Made by a program: the position numbers and the translations under genes
Shown here: piece by piece, positions 17,664 to 27,181 of the stretch
Layout of the letters: every line of letters begins with the position of its first letter
Numbering within the stretch: position 1 is the first letter of the stretch
The notes under the pieces: model-generated
Database searches by the model: none
Told to the model about the DNA's origin: nothing
What the model saw: only the letters and a program-made list of their open reading frames with translations
NCBI GenBank assembly: GCA_014379455.1
Contig: JACMLT010000109.1
Span: 1 to 36,407 of the forward strand
Direction of reading: 5' to 3'
DNA: 36,407 nucleotides
DNA from: Nitrospiraceae bacterium
Lineage (GTDB): Bacteria > Nitrospirota > Nitrospiria > Nitrospirales > Nitrospiraceae

Positions 17664-18262
17664 GCAGTAATCTGCCACTGAGGGGAAAAGCATTAAGGCT
17701 CCATTTCTGATTGCTTCTGATAGCGATCGGACGATGATGGCGTGAATAACGAATTGGTTGGGTCGTTGACACCTGTTGAGTTATCGTGAACTGGCGTCCG
17801 AACAACGTAAGGCGTCCTTCTGCATCCTTGAGCAAGGCGCTGCACCTGACGTGAGGACACAGTGGCACGAAGGACTGGCGAATCTACCTGAACTTGAGTA
17901 TGAGCAGACAGGTCGTGACCGGCTGCATCGTGAACCCGCGAGTGATCGGCCAACACCAGGTATTCGAGAGTCTAACATTCCTCCTCATCCTGCTGCCCTC
18001 TTCGTGCCCTGGCAGCCGCGGAGCACACGACAGGATCAACACCCTGACGGTCTTCAATCGCAGCCTCAAAGGGATGTTCACCGCTTTAAACAGGTCGGCA
18101 AAAATGATTCTCTAGCAGTCTGGGGGAAACGGTTTTGACTTTTATAAGTCGTAAATCCCGGTGTCGGAGTGATCTTCAATGTGCGCAGAAACTCCATTCG
18201 TTCGATTCGGGTGGTGAGTAGCCCATACTCCAGCTAGAGGGGCGCGACGCCGAAAGAAGCCT
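17664..18262. other. Gene-less stretch ahead of the first hybrid kinase
   Basis: About 600 bases without a gene I can support. Several overlapping frames of 60-120 codons exist on both strands (for example 17776-18138 plus), but none shows a domain, a ribosome-binding site or a codon pattern like the neighbours. A short dyad GACTT-TTAT-AAGTC lies at about 18136-18149, around 115 bases ahead of the kinase start, where regulatory sites would be expected. Confidence 0.45.
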
Positions 18263-21200
18263 ATGATCATTCTTGTCATCGAGGACAGCCGTGAGGAGAT
18301 GATCCTGCTGCGAACAGCTCTTTCTGCTGTCACAGCCGTCGCCATTCGGGTGGTGCATGTGGATCAGCTGTCAGCCGCATCTACCTGTCTGACTGCGGGG
18401 CATTTCGACGCAATTATCTTGGATCTCAACCTGCCCGATAGCATCGGCCTCAATACACTCGCACGTGTGCAAGCGTCGGCGCCGGGGATTCCGGTGGTGA
18501 TCATGGCGAGCATGGATGACGAGCGTCTGGCGATGGACGGAATTCGTGCCGGAGCTCAGGACTACGTCGTGAAGGGGAGGTACGACGGAGCGCTGCTGTT
18601 CCGTTCCCTGTGCACTGCCATAGAACGGAAACGGCTGCTGACGGATCTTGAGGCGCGCGTTGCCGACCGTACGGCCGAGCTCGCGGCTGCCCATCAATCT
18701 CTCCTACGCGACAGGACGGACCTGAAGCGCATGGAAGAGACCGTGCGCGACAGTGAAGAACGGTTCCGTGCCCTCTATGACGAAACCCCGTTCATGCATT
18801 TCACAGTGAACCAACAAGGCACGGTGCTCTCCACCAACAGTTTTGGCGCGACACAGTTGGGATACACACCGGAAGAACTGATCGGGCGTTCTATCTTGTC
18901 GGTCTTTTATGAAGAGGACACGGATGCGGTCGTCCGAAAGTTGGCTGAAGCGTTCGGCAATCCCTCCTGCACGGCCTGGTGGACATTCAGGATGGTGAAG
19001 AAGAATGGAACGATGACCTGGGTCAGTGAGACCGTTCGAATTGCGCGTGGCGCTGACACGCCAGTCGCTCTCATTGCCTGCGAAGACGTGACCGCCTTCA
19101 AGCATGTGGAGAAGAAACGGGGGGAGCAGGAATTGCTCAACATGATTATGTTGAGCACAGGACCTAGCTGCATCAGCCGCGTTGCTTCCGATGGAACATT
19201 GCTGCAAATAAATCCTGTCGGACTACGATTTATTGAGGCGTGCAACGAGCAGGACGCGCTCGGTCTTTCAATGTTCGACCTGGTTGTCTCTGAGCATCGC
19301 GCCGCGTTCGTGAGTATGCATGACGACGTGATCGATGGTCACGAGCGAACACTCCAGTTTAAAATTCAAGGTCGCAAGGGATCCAGCCGGTGGATGGAGA
19401 CCTATGCCGTGCCCTTTCGAAACCCTGTCACCGGGTGCATCGAACAGTTAGCCGTAACCAATGACATCACTGAACGAAAAAATAGAGAGGACGCGCTGTT
19501 GGCGGTGGTCGAAGGGGTTGCGACACAGATAGGGGAGGATTTTTTTTCCTCCTTGGTCCGTCGCATGGCCACGGCATTCAATGTCCAGTTCGCCTATCTT
19601 TCTGAGAGGGATGCTGAAGGTACGCATTTTCGGTCCATCGCAGCGTGGGGGGCAGGCGCTTTCATCGAGCCGTTTGTGGTGCCGGCGGGCAGCCCTTGCG
19701 AGGCAGTGTTAACCGGACAGGCCGTTCACCATCCGGATCGGCTTCACACGCTCTACCCCCATGTCCGCTTGATCTCCGACTTTGGGGTTGTCAGTTATTG
19801 CGGGGTACCGGTCGCCGACAAGACGGGCCGGGTGATCGGGCATATCGTCCTTATGGACAACAAGCCGATGCCGGACGGGAAGCTGGCGATCCCTATTTTG
19901 CAGGTGTTTGCCTCTCGAATAGTGGCCGAGCAGGAGCGCAAACGGGTAGTTCAGTCACTCGAACGCAGTCGGTCGCTGTTGCAATCCTTCGTTGAGCACA
20001 CACCGGTCGCTGTAGCGATGCTCGACCAGCAGCTTCGATATGTGGCTGTCAGTCAGCGCTGGTATCAGGATTATCAGCTTGGCGAGCAGGATATCATCGG
20101 GCATCACCATTACGACGTGTTTCCTGAAATCCGTGACATGCGGGAGTGGCAGGATATCTATCAACGATGCCTGGCCGGTGCGATCGAGCGGAGGGAAGAG
20201 GATCCTTTCGTGCGAGCGAACGGGCACACCGACTGGCTGCGGTGGGAAGTGCGTCCCTGGCATGACGAACACGGCGCCATCGGTGGGATCATCATATTCA
20301 CGGAACTGATTACGGAGCGGAAGCAGATTCAGGAAGCCTTGCTCCAGGCGAAAGACACGGCTGAGATAGCCACCATGGCCAAGAGCGAGTTTCTGGCTAA
20401 CATGAGTCATGAGATCCGCACGCCGATGAATGCGATAGTCGGAATGGCTGACTTACTGGGGGAGACGTCTCTCACCGACGAACAGGGTAAATACGTCCGT
20501 ATCTTCCGAAACGCCGGCCAGAACCTCATGACTCTGTTGAATGACATCCTCGATCTCTCCAAGGTGGAAGCGAAGCAAGTTGAGCTAGAACGGATCCATT
20601 TCGATCTGCAGGACGTGATTGACAGCGTGATCGACCTGTTGGCCTTGCGGGCGCGCGATAAAAACGTGGAGCCGACCTGCTACGTGTCGCCTGCGATCCC
20701 TCGATTCCTCTATGGTGATCCAACCCGTCTCCAGCAGATTCTGATTAATCTTGTCGGTAATGCCATCAAGTTCACCGAGCAGGGTTCCATCGAATTGCGT
20801 GTGGTGCCGAATCCCGAGATCTCCGAACCGGGTGCGCTGCTGTTCTCTGTCGTCGATACTGGGATCGGCATTCCCCCAGATAAGCTGGAATCAATTTTCG
20901 ACAGTTTCACGCAGGCGCACATCTCCACCGCGCGCAAATACGGTGGTACCGGCCTGGGTCTCGCTATCTGTAAGCAACTCGCCACCCTGATGGGCGGCCG
21001 CATCTGGGCCGAGAGTGTCGTTGGTCACGGAAGTACCATCTCGTGCGCACTGCGATTCGACGTCGAGCCGGAGTCTCCGGAAGCCACTCTCTCCACCCTC
21101 ACGGACTTGAACGCTCTTCGCGTGCTGGTCGTGGATGATAACCCGACGAACCGACTCATCGCTCGGGAGGCCTTGACCGGCTGGGCCATGCTGACGCGGG

Positions 21201-21961
21201 AAGCGTCGGGCGGTCTGACCGCGCTGACCGAGCTGAAACGGGCGCGGGAGGCCGGCGAACCGTACGAATTTGTCCTGCTCGATTCCCGCATGCCAGATCT
21301 GGACGGATTCGAGGTCGCCGAACGGATTCGAGCGGATCCGTCCCTGAAGGATCTTGCCATCTTGATGCTCACGTCGGACTTCGGAGGGGCCATGCGCCGG
21401 TCCGGTGAGGTCGCGCGCACCTACGAACTTGGTCTGGCAGGATATTTGGAAAAACCCATTAAACGGTCTGAGCTTCGTCGCGCGCTCACGATCGCACATA
21501 GACGAAAGCAAGGTTTGTCTCCGTTGCCGAAGCAGGTTGAGAAACCCGTGGTATTGGTGGATCACCGACCACTAAGAATCCTGGTTGTGGAGGATTCGCC
21601 TGACAATCAGCTTCTGATCAAGGCCTATCTGAAAGCGACGCCGTACAAGGTAGATATCGCGGAAAACGGGCGGATTGCCTGTGACATGGTGACTGTCGGC
21701 CGATATGACCTTGTGCTGATGGATGTACACATGCCGGTAATGGACGGCTATGCCACGACTGAGACCATCAGGGAATGGGAAAAGAGGCAGGGCATTCCAC
21801 CGACGCCGATTCTTGCGGTGACGGCCTACGCGTACCCTGAAGATAAACGACGAATCAAGGCGGCCGGGTGCAATGGCGTCTTGGCCAAACCCATCAAGAA
21901 AACGACGTTGCTGGAAGCTATTCTCAGCTATACGGGATCGGCTGGCCGCCCGACGCAGTGA
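18263..21961 (+). CDS. Hybrid sensor histidine kinase 1 (REC-PAS-PAS-GAF-PAS-HisKA-HATPase-REC-REC)
   Basis: The 1232-residue soluble kinase has, in order: an N-terminal receiver (1-125, D54 in [10 protein letters not shown]), a coiled coil, two PAS domains (about 165-295 and 295-415), a GAF domain (about 415-565), a third PAS (about 570-695), HisKA with the phosphorylated H716 in [19 protein letters not shown], HATPase (N box [14 protein letters not shown] boxes DTGIGI and GTGLGLAI), and two receivers with acceptors D1007 and D1154. No membrane segment is visible, so it senses inside the cell, perhaps redox, light or small molecules through PAS/GAF. It is a paralogue of the next gene and has a receiver at its very front, so it may itself be phosphorylated by another kinase. 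Confidence 0.93.
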   Translation: MIILVIEDSREEMILLRTALSAVTAVAIRVVHVDQLSAASTCLTAGHFDAIILDLNLPDSIGLNTLARVQASAPGIPVVIMASMDDERLAMDGIRAGAQDYVVKGRYDGALLFRSLCTAIERKRLLTDLEARVADRTAELAAAHQSLLRDRTDLKRMEETVRDSEERFRALYDETPFMHFTVNQQGTVLSTNSFGATQLGYTPEELIGRSILSVFYEEDTDAVVRKLAEAFGNPSCTAWWTFRMVKKNGTMTWVSETVRIARGADTPVALIACEDVTAFKHVEKKRGEQELLNMIMLSTGPSCISRVASDGTLLQINPVGLRFIEACNEQDALGLSMFDLVVSEHRAAFVSMHDDVIDGHERTLQFKIQGRKGSSRWMETYAVPFRNPVTGCIEQLAVTNDITERKNREDALLAVVEGVATQIGEDFFSSLVRRMATAFNVQFAYLSERDAEGTHFRSIAAWGAGAFIEPFVVPAGSPCEAVLTGQAVHHPDRLHTLYPHVRLISDFGVVSYCGVPVADKTGRVIGHIVLMDNKPMPDGKLAIPILQVFASRIVAEQERKRVVQSLERSRSLLQSFVEHTPVAVAMLDQQLRYVAVSQRWYQDYQLGEQDIIGHHHYDVFPEIRDMREWQDIYQRCLAGAIERREEDPFVRANGHTDWLRWEVRPWHDEHGAIGGIIIFTELITERKQIQEALLQAKDTAEIATMAKSEFLANMSHEIRTPMNAIVGMADLLGETSLTDEQGKYVRIFRNAGQNLMTLLNDILDLSKVEAKQVELERIHFDLQDVIDSVIDLLALRARDKNVEPTCYVSPAIPRFLYGDPTRLQQILINLVGNAIKFTEQGSIELRVVPNPEISEPGALLFSVVDTGIGIPPDKLESIFDSFTQAHISTARKYGGTGLGLAICKQLATLMGGRIWAESVVGHGSTISCALRFDVEPESPEATLSTLTDLNALRVLVVDDNPTNRLIAREALTGWAMLTREASGGLTALTELKRAREAGEPYEFVLLDSRMPDLDGFEVAERIRADPSLKDLAILMLTSDFGGAMRRSGEVARTYELGLAGYLEKPIKRSELRRALTIAHRRKQGLSPLPKQVEKPVVLVDHRPLRILVVEDSPDNQLLIKAYLKATPYKVDIAENGRIACDMVTVGRYDLVLMDVHMPVMDGYATTETIREWEKRQGIPPTPILAVTAYAYPEDKRRIKAAGCNGVLAKPIKKTTLLEAILSYTGSAGRPTQ

Positions 21962-22007
21962 CACAGTGGCAGGCATCTGTGAGAAGAACGCGAAGGAGAA
22001 GCGACTT

Positions 22008-25000
22008 ATGATCATCCTTGCCATCGAGGATAATCGGCAGGAGATGGCCCTGCTGCAAGAAGCACTCTCCAGTTCCACGAACACCACCATTCTTGTCGAG
22101 CATGCGGATCGGTTGTCAGCGTCGTTGGCTTGCCTGGCCGCAAGGCGTTTCGATGCCATACTCCTGGACCTCAACCTGCCTGACAGCGAGGGCCTCAATA
22201 CGCTCGCGCGTGTGCAAGCACAGGCGCCGGAACTTCCGGTCGTGATCCTCACAGACCTGAATGCCGAGCCACTGGCGATTTTAGCCATTCAGCATGGAGC
22301 GCAAGATTATGTGTTGAAGGGGCCATACGATGGGGGAGCGATCGGCCGTGCTCTCTGTACAGCCGTCGAGCGGAAGCGGCTTGAGGAGGCACTTCGCGTT
22401 TCCCAGCAGCGCTACGTCTCGTTGGCGAAGTCCGTAAGCGGGATCGTTTGGGAGGCGGACCCAGTGACGTTCGGCTTCACGTATGTGAGCGATCAAGCCG
22501 AGCATATTCTTGGCTACCCTGTTCAGCGTTGGCTCAACGATCCGTTGTTCTGGTCCGATTGCCTACATCCTGAAGACCGCAAACAAGCCGTGGCCTATCG
22601 TACGGAGCAGACGAAGTTGGGCCTGGCCCATGATTTTGAATGCCGGATGCATGCCGTCGACGGCCACGTTGTTTGGGTCAGAAACATCGTGAACGTATGT
22701 GTGGAAGCGGGACACCCCGTCCTGTCCCATGGCATCATGGTCGATATCACTGAGCAAAAACGTCAGAACGAGAGGCTCGCTCAACTTCAGTGCGCGGTAG
22801 ATCACAGCATGGAAGGCGTTGCGCTATTGAGTGCCGATGGATTGCACACCTATATGAACTCAGCCTACGCGGCTCTGTATGGCTATGAGGTTGAAGAGTT
22901 GATCGGACAATCGTGGAAGAATCTCTACAGTCCCGAGCACCAGAGTAGAATTGAGGAAGACCATTTTCCCTTCTTGTTGCGGGTCGGATATTGGCGAGGC
23001 GAACTAGTCGGGAGAAGGAAGACCGGAGAGTCATTCAATGTCGAAATCGGGTTGCGGCAATCTAGCCATGGCGAAGGACATATCCCTGACATTATCTGCA
23101 CCTGCTGCGACATCACAGAGCATAAACGAATCGCGACACAAGAAAGCCGGCGCGTCAGTTTGTCCGAGGAGTATCAGGCTGGGTTGCTGGAATTGACTCA
23201 GAACAAGGCGATTATCTCTGGAGAACTTCACCTTGCGGCTCAGGCTATTACCGAGACAGCGAGCCGTGTGTTGGCGGTCGAGCGCGCCAGCATCTGGTTA
23301 TTCCGGGAAGATCCCTCAACTATCCAGCTGCAGGATCTGTATGAGGCTTCCACCTGTCAGCACAGCGCTGGAGCTGTTCTCCAGGCCGACCAATTCCCGT
23401 CGTACCTTCAGGCGTTGGAGTGGGAAGAACATGCGCTTGCGACTCTCGACGCCCACTTAGGTCCGCGTACCCGTGAACTTTCATCGTCGTATCTCACGCC
23501 ATTTGGAAGCGGCGCAAGGCTCGATGCATTGATCAGTCATAGAGGAAAGACGGTGGGCGTCTTGTGTCATGAAAACCTCGGCTCACCCCGCATATGGACC
23601 AGCAATGAAATGACTGTCGCCACATCATTAGCCATGATGGTGACTCTCGCGATGGAATCTATGGAACGTCGGGAGTCGGAGAAAGCCCTCCGCCAGGCAA
23701 AAGAACGAGCAGAGAAGGCGAGCGCAGCCAAGAACGAATTTCTTGCCAGCGTGAGTCACGAGATCCGCACGCCCATGAATGCCATTGTCGGTATGGCTGA
23801 TCTCTTATGGGAAACAGATCTGGCACCAGAGCAACGAAAATACCTGCGAATTTTCCGCCGTGCTGGCGGAAATCTATTAAATCTGATCAACGACATTCTC
23901 GACTTGTCGAAAGTCGAGGTCGGCCATCTGGAACTGGAATCAACCGAATTTGATTTGGGTGACTTGATTGAAAAGGCTATCGAGATTCTCGCCCTGCGGG
24001 CGAATGAAAAAGGCCTCGAACTTGCCTGTCATATTTCCCCTGATGTCCCCTGTGCGGTGATTGGAGACCCACACCGGCTCCACCAGATCATCTTGAATCT
24101 CATTAGTAACGCGATCAAATTCACCGACAGCGGGTCCGTCATGGTATGGGTGAAGCCGGATCCTGAAATCCCCTCCCTTGGCGCCATTCGATTTGCTGTG
24201 AGTGATACAGGGATCGGCATTCGATCAGACAAGCTTGCCTCCATATTCGAAAGCTTTACGCAAGCCCACGCCTCGACAACGCGTATGTATGGGGGCACCG
24301 GGTTAGGGCTGGCCATTTCAAAGCGATTAGCAGAACGCATGGCGGGACGAATTTGGGTGGAGAGCACTCTAGGAGAGGGCAGCACCTTTCATTGCTGCGT
24401 GCAGCTTGCGGTGCCATCCGGCCAGACCACCACCCATAACAACATCCCGCTCGATCTTCATGGGATCAGAGCCCTTGTCGTTGATGACCATGCCATCAAC
24501 CGCTTGATCCTTCACGAATCCTTGGCGGCCTTGGGTGCGGAGGTGACGGATACTGCCTCCGGTCACGATGCCATCGAAGAATGGCGGCGAGCCGCTGAGT
24601 CGTCGCGACCCTACCAGCTTGTGCTTCTCGACTGTCGCATGCCGGAGATGGATGGGTTTCACGTTGCCGAAGAGATTAAACGGGCCGACCCTTCCCAGGG
24701 ACCGAGGATTGTGATGCTGACCTCTCGTCATTGGGCCGACGATATCGCCCGCACCTACGACATGGGACTAGGTGGTTATTTGATCAAGCCTATCAGGAGA
24801 TCGGATCTGATTCAGACCATCAGCATCGCCTTCGACCGTGCGAAGGGGATCCAACATACGGCTGGGTTCTCATCAGTGGCGTCTACAACTCCAACTGAAC
24901 TCAAGGCGCTTCGCATCTTACTAGCTGAAGATTCCACAGACAATCAGATGCTCATTCGTGCCTATGTGAAACAGACTCCATATTGCCTTGATATCGCGGA

Positions 25001-25289
25001 TCACGGCGCCATCGCGGTGGAGCGATTCAAGATCGGCGACTACGATCTCATCCTGATGGATATGCAAATGCCGGTGATGAACGGCTATGAGGCTACACGA
25101 GCCATTCGAGCGTGGGAGCGGGAGCATAACCTCTTTCCCATACAGGTGATTGCCTTGACTGCCCAGGCACTGAAAGAGGACGGAGTGAAGATTTTCGATG
25201 CCGGCTGCGATGCCCATATGACGAAACCCATCAAGAAACACACCCTCCTGGAGGTTCTCCGGGCTTGCAAAGGACGGCATATATCATGA
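22008..25289 (+). CDS. Hybrid sensor histidine kinase 2 (REC-PAS-PAS-GAF-HisKA-HATPase-REC-REC)
   Basis: I start it at 22008 (MIILAIEDNRQEM), with AAGGAGA upstream and the same opening as its paralogue; the frame extends into the end of the preceding gene. The 1093-residue protein has a receiver (D54), two PAS domains (about 125-250 and 255-380), a GAF-like segment (about 390-550), HisKA with H584 in [18 protein letters not shown], HATPase with intact N and G boxes ([21 protein letters not shown]), and two receivers with D875 and D1018. The N- and C-terminal parts are very similar to kinase 1, while the sensory middle differs and lacks one PAS. Its stop overlaps the HPt start, so HPt is very likely its partner. 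Confidence 0.93.
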   Translation: MIILAIEDNRQEMALLQEALSSSTNTTILVEHADRLSASLACLAARRFDAILLDLNLPDSEGLNTLARVQAQAPELPVVILTDLNAEPLAILAIQHGAQDYVLKGPYDGGAIGRALCTAVERKRLEEALRVSQQRYVSLAKSVSGIVWEADPVTFGFTYVSDQAEHILGYPVQRWLNDPLFWSDCLHPEDRKQAVAYRTEQTKLGLAHDFECRMHAVDGHVVWVRNIVNVCVEAGHPVLSHGIMVDITEQKRQNERLAQLQCAVDHSMEGVALLSADGLHTYMNSAYAALYGYEVEELIGQSWKNLYSPEHQSRIEEDHFPFLLRVGYWRGELVGRRKTGESFNVEIGLRQSSHGEGHIPDIICTCCDITEHKRIATQESRRVSLSEEYQAGLLELTQNKAIISGELHLAAQAITETASRVLAVERASIWLFREDPSTIQLQDLYEASTCQHSAGAVLQADQFPSYLQALEWEEHALATLDAHLGPRTRELSSSYLTPFGSGARLDALISHRGKTVGVLCHENLGSPRIWTSNEMTVATSLAMMVTLAMESMERRESEKALRQAKERAEKASAAKNEFLASVSHEIRTPMNAIVGMADLLWETDLAPEQRKYLRIFRRAGGNLLNLINDILDLSKVEVGHLELESTEFDLGDLIEKAIEILALRANEKGLELACHISPDVPCAVIGDPHRLHQIILNLISNAIKFTDSGSVMVWVKPDPEIPSLGAIRFAVSDTGIGIRSDKLASIFESFTQAHASTTRMYGGTGLGLAISKRLAERMAGRIWVESTLGEGSTFHCCVQLAVPSGQTTTHNNIPLDLHGIRALVVDDHAINRLILHESLAALGAEVTDTASGHDAIEEWRRAAESSRPYQLVLLDCRMPEMDGFHVAEEIKRADPSQGPRIVMLTSRHWADDIARTYDMGLGGYLIKPIRRSDLIQTISIAFDRAKGIQHTAGFSSVASTTPTELKALRILLAEDSTDNQMLIRAYVKQTPYCLDIADHGAIAVERFKIGDYDLILMDMQMPVMNGYEATRAIRAWEREHNLFPIQVIALTAQALKEDGVKIFDAGCDAHMTKPIKKHTLLEVLRACKGRHIS

Positions 25290-25612
25290 CTACGGGACCG
25301 AACAGAAACGCCGACAACATCATCACCGTGCGCGTCGACCAAGGGCTTGAAGAAATCGTCCCAGGATTTCTGGAGAACCGTCGCCGTGATGTGCAGATCC
25401 TGGAAGCCGCGTTGCAAAACAGTAATCTGGCCCAGATTGAAATCATTGGACATCGGATGAGAGGGGATGGGGGAGGATACGGGTTCGACGCCATCAGTAT
25501 GATTGGGGCGGCCTTGGAGCAAGCGGCAGCAAGAGAAGATCGGAGCGCAATACGACGACATGTCGACGAACTTATTGATTTTCTTGCCAGGGTCACAGTG
25601 GTGTACCAGTGA
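25286..25612 (+). CDS. Stand-alone histidine phosphotransfer (HPt) protein
   Basis: From the ATG at 25286, which overlaps the TGA of kinase 2 as ATGA, the protein is 108 residues. The phosphorylated residue is H56 in IGHRMRGDGGGYGFDAI, a form of the HPt motif H-x2-[KR]-G; the flanking helices (LEEIVPGFLENRRRDVQILE and LIDFLARVTV) fit a four-helix bundle. It should shuttle phosphate from the last receiver of one or both hybrid kinases to a downstream regulator; the receiver-cyclase at 16478 or the receiver at 15789 are the closest candidates. A start at 25265 inside the kinase gene is less likely. Confidence 0.9.
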   Translation: MTTGPNRNADNIITVRVDQGLEEIVPGFLENRRRDVQILEAALQNSNLAQIEIIGHRMRGDGGGYGFDAISMIGAALEQAAAREDRSAIRRHVDELIDFLARVTVVYQ

Positions 25613-25828
25613 TAAGGAAAAAGATTTGTGCCGCACGCATCGCGTACTCTCTGTGAGCGAAATGGAGGGAAGCCGATCAATCAAGCGTAATCCCACATCT
25701 CCACTTTGACATCCAAGTGGTTGTACTGGCAGCATAGCTAAATAGCTCGCCAACTCGTGCCCTGTGTACGCTCGCTGGAATCGCTCCCACCATACCCCTC
25801 GCCCCTGGTCTCCTCCGTCACCGCGTTC

Positions 25829-25924
25829 TTACAATGCCTCCTTCTCTTTGCCAACAAGCAGTGCGCCCCAAAATACGATGCCTAGGTGAGGCAGCGGTGC
25901 AAGAACGCCATAGCCCAGGGCCAT
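25829..25924 (-). CDS. Possible 31-residue hydrophobic protein or fragment
   Basis: A minus-strand frame from ATG 25924 encodes a short membrane-helix-like chain (LGYGVLAPLPHLGIVFWGAL followed by a basic/acidic end KEKEAL). The frame stays open upstream without a stop for about 17 more codons, with sensible residues (NSPRLFNA), and the hairpin overlaps that part. It has no clear ribosome-binding site. It may be a real small membrane protein, the tail of a lost gene, or chance. Confidence 0.25.
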   Translation of the reverse strand: MALGYGVLAPLPHLGIVFWGALLVGKEKEAL

Positions 25925-25956
25925 TGCATTGAACAACCTTGGAGAGTTCAATGCAA
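25924..25956. repeat. Perfect 11-bp hairpin
   Basis: TTGCATTGAAC (25924-25934) is exactly complementary to GTTCAATGCAA (25946-25956) around an 11-base loop. No T run follows on either strand, so it is not a standard terminator. It could be an operator, an RNA structure, or a mobile-element end. Confidence 0.65.
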
Positions 25957-26166
25957 CGTCAACGTGGCGTATGCAGGATTATGCGCATGTATAGTGTGGT
26001 ACAACATTGCATCGGTCTACTCGATGGGTGATGCGCAGGTGGACATCGCCGCAGGGAATCGATAGAGGACCGACAGGTGCCCGACTCCTGCACAGACTAT
26101 CGACCTGAATATCCGGCGAGGGAATCGGCGCTGGAACATATATGAGAGATCTCAGCTGATCGAGGA

Positions 26167-26565
26167 ATGTACATGCTGCGACTGATCTTTTTCACACTCC
26201 TGGTTCTGAATAGCGGCGCTGCGTATGCAGCGTGGGTGAAAGTGAGCGACCGCGACGAAGCAGGGAAAACGGTATATGTGGATCCGGCCACCATACGCCG
26301 TAACAGCAATCTGGTAAAGATGTGGCAATTCTACGATTATAAGACTGTACAAACTGTGGGGGGCGTCAGGTTTTTAAGTAACAAGGAAGAATGGGAATTC
26401 GACTGCGTCGAGGAACGCAGTCGATCGCTAGGGCTCAAGGAATTCTCGGGAAATATGGGAAGTGGAACCGTGGTGTATACCAATTCGCAAGTTGGTAAGT
26501 GGCTACCAGTCGTGCCAGGCAGTATTGGTCACACAGTATGGAAAGTTGTGTGTAAGAAGGACTGA
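26167..26565 (+). CDS. Exported small protein resembling surface-adhesin E-type domains
   Basis: The 132-residue precursor has a signal peptide (LRLIFFTLLVLNSGAAYA, cut before AWVKVS). The mature 110 residues start with WVKVSDRDEAGKTVYVDPAT, then VKMWQFYDYKTVQ, and hold two Cys (CVEE and VVCKKD) that could form a disulfide. This arrangement, beta-rich with an early YVDP segment, is that of the small periplasmic proteins grouped with surface-adhesin E; the name does not establish adhesion. It stands alone. Met at codon 3 is an alternative start. Confidence 0.75.
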   Translation: MYMLRLIFFTLLVLNSGAAYAAWVKVSDRDEAGKTVYVDPATIRRNSNLVKMWQFYDYKTVQTVGGVRFLSNKEEWEFDCVEERSRSLGLKEFSGNMGSGTVVYTNSQVGKWLPVVPGSIGHTVWKVVCKKD

Positions 26566-26641
26566 TGACACGACCTCTGCCTCGCGTGGGCTTGTTGCGC
26601 ATGGGCCAGAGCCAACACGAGAACAGTCCACATTGTGAGCG

Positions 26642-26815
26642 TCAGTAATCGTCTATTTCTTCCGTTTCATCGATTAAATCAGCCGTGATATCGGTCCTCT
26701 CGGTTTCCCACTGCGTCAAGGGGATACCCCCGGCTTTGAGAATTGCCTCCTGTTCCGTGCCGGCGGCGATCATCAGATCATAATGAATGCTTTGTCGTAC
26801 CTGAAATGTTTTCAT
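26642..26815 (-). CDS. 57-residue protein, unknown function
   Basis: A minus-strand ATG at 26815 has AAAGGGGA seven bases upstream and opens a 57-codon frame that ends at TGA 26642. The chain begins MKTFQVRQSIHYDLMIAAGT, continues with EQEAILKAGGIPLTQWETE and ends acidic (DETEEIDDY). Composition and the ribosome-binding site make it a credible small gene. I know no family; it could be an antitoxin-like or regulatory peptide, but nothing in the sequence proves that, and no toxin partner is adjacent. Confidence 0.6.
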   Translation of the reverse strand: MKTFQVRQSIHYDLMIAAGTEQEAILKAGGIPLTQWETERTDITADLIDETEEIDDY

Positions 26816-27139
26816 ACGGTCCCCTTTTGAGGCTGATCTTTTCTCGCGTCATGTCTGTAAAATACTCGACTGCCAATGGAAATTCTCCAACTACCCATTC
26901 TCTTGCGTCGGTTCAACGCCTGGGAGACCATGAATCCTAGCATTGAACAGGTGCCACCGGCTACTGAGAGATATCGTGATTCCTGATGGGCGTATGTATG
27001 GATGCACTATTGCCGATGTGCCCTTGCCGGATGGAGCGAGCGCGAATCCCACACGTGATCTCTCAAATGGCCGAAGATAGCCACGTCGCTTTTTCTAGCG
27101 CGTTGACGTATCCTTCTATTTGTTTGATAGAAACGCAAG
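26816..27139. other. Gene-less stretch
   Basis: About 320 bases between the small minus-strand gene and the broken DUF2252 gene. I see no gene, hairpin or repeat of note. Confidence 0.45.
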
Positions 27140-27181
27140 GTGGCTTCGCTCCGTAAGAGCCGATTTCACTCGTCTGCCGTA

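Larger units (their letters stand above)
25613..26166. other. Mostly non-coding stretch after the HPt gene
   Basis: About 550 bases. It contains a perfect 11-bp hairpin at 25924-25956 and a very short hydrophobic minus-strand frame at 25829-25924, both listed separately. I see no other gene. Confidence 0.5.
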
